NCBI GenBank assembly: GCA_017963875.1
Contig: JAGCTA010000364.1
Location: forward strand, 1 to 5,814
Reading direction: 5' to 3'
Length of the DNA stretch: 5,814 nucleotides
From: Victivallales bacterium
GTDB lineage: Bacteria > Verrucomicrobiota > Lentisphaeria > Oligosphaerales > Oligosphaeraceae
A program made the translations under genes and the position numbers. Shown one piece after another: positions 1 through 5,673 of the stretch; the stretch's first letter is position 1, and each line of letters begins with the position of its first letter. The notes beneath the pieces are model-generated. The model did not search any database. It was not told where the DNA came from and was given only the letters and a program-made list of their open reading frames with translations.

Positions 1-1737
1 ATGAAGCAGACTGGCCTGGTCAGCGGATATTGGACGAAAGGCATGGGCAACAAATACAGCCCGAAATACGGTGCAATCTACGATTTCCAGCCGTACAACT
101 GGCACACGGAACTGTTCTTCCTGCCTCAGGCGAAATATGCGAAGGATCATCCCGAATGGTACGCGTTCAACAACGGCAAACGCGAGGTCGATGTCGGGCG
201 CGCGCATCTCTGTTTCAGCAACGTCGAAATGCGCAAGGCGTTCATCGAGAGCGTCAAGGAATATCTGAAGGACCATTACAAGCCTGGAACGATTCTCGGT
301 GTCACCCAGGAGGATCGCTCGCGAGAGTACTGCCATTGCGAAAACTGCCTGCGGGATGACGCTGAGGAAGGCCCTGACCACACGGGTTCGTATGTCAGAT
401 TCCTGAACGCCGTTGCGGAGGGCCTTGAAAAGGATTATCCCGACATGCTCATTCACGGCGCGGGAAATTCCAGCGTCATGACTGAGGCGCCGAAAAAGAC
501 CAAAATTCACAAGAATGTCCTGATGGACGTCGCTTTCGACGGTTTGGATTTGGCTGGCGATTTCACTGGCTACGAGGCGAACGTGAAATATATTGAACTC
601 GCAAAGCGCTGGAAGGCGATAACGCCTGGCGGGCTTGACTGCTGCGACTACGGCTCGACGTTCGACAACTATCTCTTCCCCTTCCCGAACTTCGACGGCC
701 TCGCTGGACGCCTGCGCACCATGAGGGACATCGGCTTCAGGGGTGCTTGCACCATCAATGCTCACACGGGAAACATCGGCGAGTTCGCCGAACTGCGCAC
801 CTATCTCACGCAGAAACTCTACTGGAACTGCGACCTCGACCCATGGAGCATCATCAAGGAGTTCTGCGAAGGCTACTACGGCAAGGGTGGCACGCACATT
901 CACGACTACATCCGCTGGTATTCCAACTTCCTCCGCAAGGAAAAGAAGGCCATCTTCACGATGGGCCACAATCCAGCGATTCTCTACGATGACGCATACG
1001 TCGCCAAGGCGAAGGAGTTCTTCGCGAAGGCGTACGCGGAATCAGGCGAGGAGGAACCATTCAAGACACGCCTCGACCGCAGTTACTACGCCATCCTCTT
1101 CCTTGATTTGGAAAACCAAAACAAGAAGGGATTGGACACGCCTGAACGGGATGCGCTAATTGAACGGTTCATCGCGGACTCCAAGCGCTTCAACGTCAGG
1201 ATGCTCAGCGAACAGATCAAAATTGAGGACTATCTGGCGGAACTGACGCTGAAGGTCGAGACGCCTGATTTCTGCAAGGACATACCGCGGACCAGTTGGT
1301 TTGTCCACACGGTGTCATGCTATCCGCACTGGGGGTGGTGCAAAGTCGTTGACGACGAGACGTCCGCCTCAAAGCGCCCCGTCAAAATGGCGACGAACCA
1401 TCTGGCGTGGTGCGTTTACAAGAAAGCGGAAATCCTGCCAGGCGCAGTGTTGAGTGTCGGTGCGTTTGACGTGTACGCATACGCCCGCATCGAGACGGAG
1501 GCGGCGGCGAAGCCTGAGGACGATGCATTCAAGTTCGGGTGGTATGATGATTCGCCTGACAAGCAAGAGGGGCGCGTCAAGGTCGGAGCGCTCAGCGACG
1601 GCAAATACCACTACGTCAAAGTGGCGTCAGACTGCATTCCGACTCTGACCGCGACGATATGGGTGGCACCGCTAGAGAATCCGTCCATCATGAAATCCAT
1701 TTATGTAGACCATTTCCTGTTTGTCAGGAAAAAGTGA
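1..1737 (+). CDS. DUF4838 domain-containing protein, probably 5'-truncated by the window edge
   Basis: This frame is open from the first base to a TGA stop and gives 578 residues. Residues about 30-305 match my memory of the DUF4838 family: a HPEWYAF..GKR segment (50-61), a CFSN segment (71-74), the family's Cys-x-Cys-x2-Cys signature at Cys111, Cys113 and Cys116 (YCHCENC), and a closing block with ELRTYLTQKLYW and GYYGKGG (264-297). Residues about 430-578 look beta-rich and end in YVDHFLFVR, suggesting an accessory jelly-roll or carbohydrate-binding-like domain. DUF4838 proteins are usually longer, with an N-terminal domain resembling that of GH20/GH67 enzymes. Here the DUF begins almost at once, so the ATG at base 1 is probably internal and the true start lies upstream. 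The biochemical role is unknown; a role in glycan breakdown is inferred from family context. Secretion cannot be judged without the N-terminus. It appears co-transcribed with the sialidase-like gene 12 bp downstream. Confidence 0.82.
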   Translation: MKQTGLVSGYWTKGMGNKYSPKYGAIYDFQPYNWHTELFFLPQAKYAKDHPEWYAFNNGKREVDVGRAHLCFSNVEMRKAFIESVKEYLKDHYKPGTILGVTQEDRSREYCHCENCLRDDAEEGPDHTGSYVRFLNAVAEGLEKDYPDMLIHGAGNSSVMTEAPKKTKIHKNVLMDVAFDGLDLAGDFTGYEANVKYIELAKRWKAITPGGLDCCDYGSTFDNYLFPFPNFDGLAGRLRTMRDIGFRGACTINAHTGNIGEFAELRTYLTQKLYWNCDLDPWSIIKEFCEGYYGKGGTHIHDYIRWYSNFLRKEKKAIFTMGHNPAILYDDAYVAKAKEFFAKAYAESGEEEPFKTRLDRSYYAILFLDLENQNKKGLDTPERDALIERFIADSKRFNVRMLSEQIKIEDYLAELTLKVETPDFCKDIPRTSWFVHTVSCYPHWGWCKVVDDETSASKRPVKMATNHLAWCVYKKAEILPGAVLSVGAFDVYAYARIETEAAAKPEDDAFKFGWYDDSPDKQEGRVKVGALSDGKYHYVKVASDCIPTLTATIWVAPLENPSIMKSIYVDHFLFVRKK

Positions 1738-1738
1738 C

Positions 1739-1744
1739 AAGGAG
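1739..1744 (+). promoter_or_regulatory. Ribosome binding site of the sialidase-like gene
   Basis: AAGGAG lies 5 nt before the ATG at 1750 and begins directly after the TGA of the DUF4838 gene. This strong Shine-Dalgarno sequence supports the 1750 start. The tight junction suggests the two genes share one mRNA. Confidence 0.75.
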
Positions 1745-1749
1745 CCATC

Positions 1750-2955
1750 ATGCAGACACCGAAATGCCTTGCCAAGTTTTCACCGATAAGCGAACCGTTT
1801 GATGCGCCGTTCAAATGTGCTCCCGTACTTCCTGACGCCTATCTAATGGAAGGCGACCTAGACGCGCGGTTCTATCGCAGAAACCACATGTTCTACGCGG
1901 CACCATCCATCGGGCGTTCAAAAGGTGGAAGGCTTTTTGCGACATGGTATTCGGGCGGCGCAATGGAACCGATGCTTGAAGCATTCAACATTGTCGCCAT
2001 CAGCGATGACAATGGGCTTCATTGGAAGGAGATATTCATCGGCGTTGGAAATCCAGAGACGAAAAAACAGTTTGTTGACATGCAGTGCTTTACAGATCCG
2101 TCAGGCCGCTTCTGGCTTGGCTGGGGGCTGACCAACTGGGCGATTCCGAAAACTTCACAGGAGCATTTGGAGTGGTGGGCGATGACCTGCGACAATGCGG
2201 ACAGCGATTCGCCCGTCTTCTCCGAGCCGATTTTCGTTGGATACGGCTTCATGCGAAACCAGCCGACGTTCCTCAAAGATGGACGATGGATTCTCCCCGC
2301 CTATCAGAAGGGCGGCGAACGCTACCAGTTCCTCATCTCGAAAGACAATGGCAAGACATTCGAGACACGTCTCGGCGGCAAAAAGCACCGTACGCTTTTC
2401 GATGAACAAATGTATCTGGAGCGAATGGACGGCTCCATACTGATGATTGCACGCGCATTGGATGGCTATCTCGTCGAAAGCGTCTCCACGGACGGCGGGG
2501 AGACATGGACGGATGCCGTTCAGACGGCGATTGAGAATCCACACACGCGCCCCTTCATCCGCCGTCTCCCGTCGGGGCGCGTCCTGCTCATCAACAACGA
2601 GCACAAGGAGGCGCGAATCAACCTGAAGGTCTATCTGTCGGAAGACGACGCGAAGACCTGGAAGTATTCGATGATGCTTGATTCGCGGGAGACGTCCTAT
2701 CCAGACGCTGTATTCGGCGATGAAGGCGAAATCTACATCATCCACGACCATGGTCGTCGTTCGTTCAAGGAAGTCCTCGTCTCTCGAATCACAGAGGAGG
2801 ACATCTTGGCGGGAGAAATCGTCACGAACGATTCCTTCACGAATCATATCATTGCGAAGGGGCCTGCCGTCCCTGAACTGGGAGAAGCGTATCGCGAGGC
2901 TTCTCTGAAGCGGTTTGAAGAATTTCTGGAAGAAATCAAACGAGTTAATTCATAA
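1750..2955 (+). CDS. Sialidase-like (BNR/Asp-box) six-bladed propeller protein
   Basis: This 401-residue protein has four Asp-box-like motifs: SDDNGLHW (85-92), SKDNGKTF (197-204), STDGGETW (246-253) and a weaker SEDDAKTW (297-304). It also shows sialidase-superfamily blocks: [15 protein letters not shown] near 56-70, [12 protein letters not shown] near 266-276, and [21 protein letters not shown] near 316-336, whose SYP and HD..R parts resemble a conserved C-terminal block of GH33-like enzymes. These indicate a beta-propeller of the exo-alpha-sialidase (BNR_2) type. The length is normal for a single-domain member. I cannot confirm the full catalytic set (Arg triad, Tyr/Glu pair, acid/base Asp), so the substrate may be another acidic sugar, or the protein may be a lyase or non-enzymatic. 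No signal peptide or membrane segment is visible, so it is probably cytoplasmic or periplasmic by an unrecognised route. It lies 12 bp after the DUF4838 gene, suggesting one operon. Confidence 0.83.
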   Translation: MQTPKCLAKFSPISEPFDAPFKCAPVLPDAYLMEGDLDARFYRRNHMFYAAPSIGRSKGGRLFATWYSGGAMEPMLEAFNIVAISDDNGLHWKEIFIGVGNPETKKQFVDMQCFTDPSGRFWLGWGLTNWAIPKTSQEHLEWWAMTCDNADSDSPVFSEPIFVGYGFMRNQPTFLKDGRWILPAYQKGGERYQFLISKDNGKTFETRLGGKKHRTLFDEQMYLERMDGSILMIARALDGYLVESVSTDGGETWTDAVQTAIENPHTRPFIRRLPSGRVLLINNEHKEARINLKVYLSEDDAKTWKYSMMLDSRETSYPDAVFGDEGEIYIIHDHGRRSFKEVLVSRITEEDILAGEIVTNDSFTNHIIAKGPAVPELGEAYREASLKRFEEFLEEIKRVNS

Positions 2956-2969
2956 TTCAACTTTTACCC

Positions 2970-2975
2970 TAATAT
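2970..2975 (+). promoter_or_regulatory. Possible -10 element (TAATAT) ahead of the prepilin-like gene
   Basis: The 40-bp gap between the sialidase-like stop and the prepilin start is AT-rich compared with the flanking genes and holds TAATAT, a fair match to a sigma-70 -10 box. No good -35 box lies 16-18 bp upstream; the best is a poor TTAATT at 2945-2950 with a 19-bp spacer. The prepilin gene may have its own promoter in addition to readthrough from the operon. Lentisphaerota promoter consensus sequences are poorly known to me, so this is weak. Confidence 0.22.
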
Positions 2976-2977
2976 TT

Positions 2978-2983
2978 GAGAGG
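2978..2983 (+). promoter_or_regulatory. Ribosome binding site deciding the prepilin start
   Basis: GAGAGG lies 12 nt before the ATG at 2996. The longer in-frame alternative starts at a TTG (2915) inside the sialidase-like gene and would add 27 residues before the prepilin leader, so the 2996 ATG is preferred. Confidence 0.5.
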
Positions 2984-2995
2984 AATGCAAAAACT

Positions 2996-3778
2996 ATGAA
3001 AAAGCAACAACATCACAACAACGTCTTCACCCTCATCGAACTGTTGGTTGTCATCGCCATCATCGCCATTCTGGCGGCAATGCTGCTGCCCGCATTGAGC
3101 AAAGCACGGGAAAAGGCCCGCGCCATCTCCTGCACAAGCCAGATGAAGCAAATCGGAACCTACACGGCGCTGTACTTGAGCGACAACAAATACACGTTCT
3201 ATCCGTGCGGAAACCTGAGCGGCACATGGTCGCGCTTCCTAGCGCGGAGCATGGACGGCGCGCAGGACAGCAGCAGCGGTATATTTAACGTCTTTTCCAA
3301 CGGATGCCTCCTCTATTGTCCATCCACGGCGGGTTCTCAACGCAGTTCGGCACCACAATCCTACTACGAACTTTCCATGCTTGGAAGTTACTGGCCCGGG
3401 ATGGGTTATGGTATGTGTGGCGGCCCGACGGCATGGCCCAAAAACGACAATGTCACAATGGACGATGGTACGTCAGGCAACTGGAAGGGTCCCGCCATGG
3501 AGGCGCAACTGCGCAAGCCCTCCAGCACCATTATCCTCATTGAAGCGCAGATGGCCAACAGCCCCGCCTACAACCCCGCCAAGACCAAGCAACTCTACCG
3601 AGGCAACATCGATGAAGCAGGTGATGCGACCAAATCCTTCTACAGCAAACGCCACGGCAACAGGGCGAACAGCGTGTTCACCGACGGACACATCGAGGCA
3701 CTTCATACGACCGCGCTTGTCGTCTGGCAGAACAACTGGAACTGGGATGACGGCTATTTCTACGGCGAGTGGAAATAG
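2996..3778 (+). CDS. Prepilin-type N-terminal cleavage/methylation protein with H-X9-DG domain
   Basis: This is a 260-residue protein. A short, polar, His/Gln/Asn-rich leader (1-10) is followed by the type IV prepilin signature FTLIELLVV, with Phe11 as the predicted +1 residue, Glu15 as the conserved +5 glutamate, and a hydrophobic helix to about residue 33. Then comes the [11 protein letters not shown] stretch typical of the PVC-group pilin-like family. The C-terminal part has LLYCPS (105-110) and an exact H-X9-DG motif with His220, Asp230 and Gly231, which defines the 'prepilin-type processing-associated H-X9-DG' family. The tail is Trp-rich (VVWQNNWNW). The residue before the cleavage site is Val10 rather than the usual Gly. 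I recall non-Gly residues at this position in Lentisphaerota members, so it may be normal for the lineage. The protein is probably anchored in the inner membrane and processed by a prepilin peptidase into a pseudopilin-like surface or secretion component. Its function is unknown. No pilus assembly genes are nearby. The start at 2996 is chosen because the longer alternative uses a TTG inside the preceding gene. Confidence 0.93.
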   Translation: MKKQQHHNNVFTLIELLVVIAIIAILAAMLLPALSKAREKARAISCTSQMKQIGTYTALYLSDNKYTFYPCGNLSGTWSRFLARSMDGAQDSSSGIFNVFSNGCLLYCPSTAGSQRSSAPQSYYELSMLGSYWPGMGYGMCGGPTAWPKNDNVTMDDGTSGNWKGPAMEAQLRKPSSTIILIEAQMANSPAYNPAKTKQLYRGNIDEAGDATKSFYSKRHGNRANSVFTDGHIEALHTTALVVWQNNWNWDDGYFYGEWK

Positions 3779-3790
3779 TTTTGTTTGAAT

Positions 3791-3823
3791 GCTGGAACTA
3801 CGGCCGATGGCCGCTGTTCCAGC
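3791..3823. terminator. Stem-loop between convergent 3' ends (possible bidirectional terminator)
   Basis: GCTGGAAC at 3791-3798 pairs perfectly with GTTCCAGC at 3816-3823. Inside it, after a two-base mismatch, CGGCC (3801-3805) pairs with GGCCG (3809-3813) around a 3-nt GAT loop. The hairpin starts 13 bp after the prepilin stop and overlaps the last codons and stop of the convergent regulator gene. Neither strand has a clear T-tract after the stem, so it is not a textbook intrinsic terminator. It could instead act as an mRNA 3'-end stabiliser or as a terminator needing little or no U-tract. Confidence 0.4.
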
Positions 3824-4640
3824 GGTTCCGCCAGATACGGGGTGATTCCCCCATATTCCGTTTGAAATACCTTGAAAAGGCGAATTCATCCCTAAATTTC
3901 ATCAGGCGGGATATCTCTTTGAAAGAGCAGCCCTGCCCGACCAATGTCATGCAGCGGCCTGTTACAAAGCGGTCGATTAACTGCTTAGGAGTGATTCCAG
4001 TATCGGCCGTAAAATGTCGCGTGAAATTCTCACGCGACAGATTTTTTTCTCTGGCCAGATCGGCAACCGATGTCAATGCGGTTCCGTTCTGGTTCAGATA
4101 ATCGATCACATCCGCATATTTGCGCAAGGCCAGTGGCTTTAAAAAATCCTCAGGCGAGTAATGTCCGAGGAGTCGTGCCTGAATTGAATATACCAGGCTG
4201 CCAGCCATTATGGCATTTTGATAAAGTTTTTCCGAATCCGTTGAATCGAATATTTCCATCAGCGGAGCGAATTCGGGTGGATTGGGAATCTCCAGCATCC
4301 GTGGGCAACCAGAGAAAAACTCCACGCCTGGGAAAATCTCCAGATTGGTCTGGATTGAAAGAAAGAAAAGTTGGCCGTCAAGTTGAAAACGGACTGGCAG
4401 AAATGCGGGAACAAAATACATGTTGCCAGGAATCAGTTCGTACTGCCGAAAAGAATCGGATATGTAATTCTGCGGACCATTCGGATTCTTCAAAGGAAAG
4501 AACATCCGATTGAGCGACATGTACCGCATGGATGAGTTGAACACTGGGAAATACCCTCTGGCATAATGACGTAATGCAAAATGCGAGGCATTGAATATCG
4601 CAATCAAATCAGCGCGCCCGACAATACGTTTCTGCACCAT
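3798..4640 (-). CDS. AraC-family transcriptional regulator
   Basis: From the preferred start this protein has 280 residues. The C-terminal third carries the paired helix-turn-helix of the AraC/XylS family: TSVADLAREKNLSRENFTRHF (about 190-210) for the first motif, and FKEISRLMKFRDEFAFSRYFKRNMGESPRIWR (about 240-271) for the second. The second fits the family's usual I/A...GF.d...FsR.FKr..G.sP..yR pattern with some changes, such as MKF where GF is common. The N-terminal half (about 65-105, YELIPGNMYFVPAFLPVRFQL) resembles the cupin-like ligand-binding domain of AraC proteins that sense sugars. An in-frame ATG at 4706 would add 22 residues, but it has no Shine-Dalgarno sequence and the extension covers the AT-rich promoter-like DNA. 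The ATG at 4640 has AGGAGA 7 nt upstream, so it is chosen. The gene is divergent from the esterase genes and convergent with the prepilin gene, so it probably controls this locus. The ligand is unknown. Confidence 0.93.
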   Translation of the reverse strand: MVQKRIVGRADLIAIFNASHFALRHYARGYFPVFNSSMRYMSLNRMFFPLKNPNGPQNYISDSFRQYELIPGNMYFVPAFLPVRFQLDGQLFFLSIQTNLEIFPGVEFFSGCPRMLEIPNPPEFAPLMEIFDSTDSEKLYQNAIMAGSLVYSIQARLLGHYSPEDFLKPLALRKYADVIDYLNQNGTALTSVADLAREKNLSRENFTRHFTADTGITPKQLIDRFVTGRCMTLVGQGCSFKEISRLMKFRDEFAFSRYFKRNMGESPRIWRNRWNSGHRP

Positions 4641-4647
4641 AAGAGTA

Positions 4648-4653
4648 TCTCCT
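4648..4653 (-). promoter_or_regulatory. Ribosome binding site that sets the regulator's start
   Basis: On the minus strand AGGAGA lies 7 nt before the ATG at 4640-4638. The upstream in-frame ATG at 4706-4704 is preceded only by an A/T-rich sequence without a purine-rich SD. This favours the shorter 280-residue protein. Confidence 0.75.
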
Positions 4654-4662
4654 GTTTTTGAT

Positions 4663-4692
4663 TTAATATGCTTTTCTAATTTAGAAATACAA
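4663..4692 (-). promoter_or_regulatory. Candidate promoter of the AraC-type regulator gene
   Basis: Read on the minus strand, TTGTAT (4692-4687) and TATTAA (4668-4663) are separated by 18 bp and sit just upstream of the regulator's RBS. The -35 box matches sigma-70 consensus at three of six positions and the -10 box at four of six. The start point would fall near 4656, giving a leader of about 16 nt with the RBS almost at its 5' end. The match is moderate. The AT-rich context and correct placement support it. Confidence 0.38.
4673..4687. repeat. 15-bp perfect palindrome, possible operator
   Basis: TTTCTAA-T-TTAGAAA is an exact 7-1-7 inverted repeat centred at 4680. It lies almost wholly in the spacer of the candidate regulator promoter, touching the upstream -35 box by one base. 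A dimeric repressor bound here would block transcription of the regulator gene. AraC-family proteins more often bind direct repeats, so another regulator may be involved, or the symmetry may be a chance product of AT-rich DNA. Confidence 0.4.
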
Positions 4693-4722
4693 TCACAAAA
4701 TGCCATGTTTTTGGTTATATTT

Positions 4723-4757
4723 TGCTATTTTAGGATTTGAGTTTCGTGCTATATTAG
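4723..4757 (+). repeat. Direct repeat TGCTAT[T/A]TTAG, candidate AraC-type binding site
   Basis: TGCTATTTTAG at 4723-4733 recurs as TGCTATATTAG at 4747-4757, ten of eleven bases identical, with starts 24 bp apart. Direct repeats about two helical turns apart are the usual form of an AraC-family operator, though about 21 bp is more typical. The pair lies in the divergent region between the regulator and the esterase operon. The second copy overlaps the -10-like TATATT, so binding could repress, or the real start may lie elsewhere. Confidence 0.45.
4750..4755 (+). promoter_or_regulatory. Candidate -10 element for the esterase operon
   Basis: TATATT is the best -10-like hexamer upstream of the esterase gene. 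There is no good -35 at the usual distance (4727-4732 reads ATTTTA), as often found at activator-dependent promoters. Transcription from here would give a leader of roughly 80 nt before the ATG at 4844. Confidence 0.3.
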
Positions 4758-4843
4758 TACTGTTTTCTCCCCATGAGCACAAATGAAAGAAGGATTTCCA
4801 GAAGAGCCAGAGGTTCTAGAGATTCATAGCAAGGCATTGAAAG

Positions 4844-5668
4844 ATGAGCTACAACGATATTAGACAGAACAACCAAGGCAAGATGCTGGTGCTACTGGCT
4901 GGCCAGTCCAACATGGCTGGACGTGGCTATGCAGAGGCAGAGGATCTGACCACTATATCGAACCTGCTTATGATACGCCCAGACGGCAAATGGCAGCCTG
5001 CCATCGAGCCAATTACAAAGGACAGGAATTTTGTTGGGACTTTCCAGGCCTCGGGCGAAAAGGTCATTGGGAACGACCCTTTTGAAACTGTTCTTCCCGT
5101 CGGTGATCAGAAAGTTTGCGGCGTCGGCCCTGGCCGCACATTCGGGCGGCTGCTGGCGGAGGCGAATCCCGACAGAGTCGTCGGATTAATCCCCTGCGCC
5201 GTCGGTGGGACTTCCATTGCGGCATGGATGCCAGGCGGCGTCGATGACTGGGATGCCAACAATTATCCGTATGACAACGCCATCAAAAAGGCCCGCGAGG
5301 CGCAGAAAAGCGGAAAAATCGTGGCCGTGTTGTGGCATCAGGGAGAAAATGACGCAGGCAAGCAGACAGAAAACTATCTTGAAAAACTACGGATGGTCAT
5401 TCAAAATTTTCGGAGGGATTTACAACTAGGGGACGATGTTCCGTTCATTGCGGGGGACATGGCGTCCTTCTACCCCGAAAGACTCAGCATCCATATCAAT
5501 ATAGTTGACAACGCATTGGAAACACTTGCGGTTGAGGACCACTCATTCCGATTGGTACATACCAAGGATTTGACTCATCGAGGCGACAACCTGCATTACG
5601 ACACGGCATCGCAGCACGAACTCGGAAGACGCTATTTTGAGGCGTATTTGCAATTTAAAAGGAGTTGA
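4844..5668 (+). CDS. SASA-family carbohydrate esterase (sialate O-acetylesterase / CE6-like)
   Basis: This 274-residue protein carries the full SASA (formerly DUF303) motif set: GQSNM at 20-24 with nucleophile Ser22, GGTSIAAW at 121-128, WHQGEND at 164-170, and Asp248-x-x-His251 (DNLH) as the remaining catalytic pair, followed by the typical S..ELGRRY block. The fold is SGNH-hydrolase-like. Members remove O-acetyl groups from sialic acids or from plant polysaccharides such as xylan. Its compact single-domain form and GQSNMAGRG block resemble CE6-type acetylxylan esterases as much as true sialate esterases, so the substrate is open. No signal peptide is visible, suggesting action on imported oligosaccharides in the cytoplasm. 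The start is fixed by a TGA in frame at 4838-4840, making 4844 the first possible ATG; a weak AAGG lies 9 nt upstream. The next hydrolase starts 5 bp after the stop, and its RBS is inside the last codons. Confidence 0.9.
   Translation: MSYNDIRQNNQGKMLVLLAGQSNMAGRGYAEAEDLTTISNLLMIRPDGKWQPAIEPITKDRNFVGTFQASGEKVIGNDPFETVLPVGDQKVCGVGPGRTFGRLLAEANPDRVVGLIPCAVGGTSIAAWMPGGVDDWDANNYPYDNAIKKAREAQKSGKIVAVLWHQGENDAGKQTENYLEKLRMVIQNFRRDLQLGDDVPFIAGDMASFYPERLSIHINIVDNALETLAVEDHSFRLVHTKDLTHRGDNLHYDTASQHELGRRYFEAYLQFKRS
5659..5664 (+). promoter_or_regulatory. Ribosome binding site of the second hydrolase, inside the esterase gene
   Basis: AAGGAG is part of the final Lys-Arg-Ser codons of the SASA esterase and lies 9 nt before the ATG at 5674. 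Ribosomes ending on the esterase would reach this site directly, so the two genes are probably translationally coupled. Confidence 0.7.
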
Positions 5669-5673
5669 CAACG

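Noticed and set aside
2744..2757. 14-bp perfect palindrome ACGACCATGGTCGT
   Set aside because: It is inside the sialidase-like coding region and encodes part of the conserved HDHGR block, so the symmetry is most simply a coding coincidence.
2155..2847. A 230-codon open frame on the minus strand opposite the sialidase-like gene
   Set aside because: It lies wholly within a gene with clear motifs on the other strand, its translation shows no recognisable domain, and it reflects codon bias of the true gene.
2915..2995. N-terminal extension of the prepilin-like protein into the sialidase-like gene
   Set aside because: It starts with TTG, overlaps the upstream gene and would place an atypically long leader before the prepilin motif; the ATG at 2996 fits better.
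3839..3851. GGGG-TGATT-CCCC hairpin near the regulator 3' end
   Set aside because: The stem is only 4 bp, lies inside the helix-turn-helix coding region and has no T-tract.
3473..3889. A 138-codon minus-strand frame across the prepilin and regulator 3' ends
   Set aside because: It overlaps two well-supported genes, has no RBS-supported start that I could see, and has no recognisable motif.
4070..4513. A 147-codon plus-strand frame opposite the AraC regulator
   Set aside because: It is the antisense shadow of a confidently assigned regulator, with no domain signature.
4773..4829. Short Arg-rich frame of 18 codons upstream of the esterase
   Set aside because: It is very short, has no RBS and no coding signal beyond an ATG and a stop.
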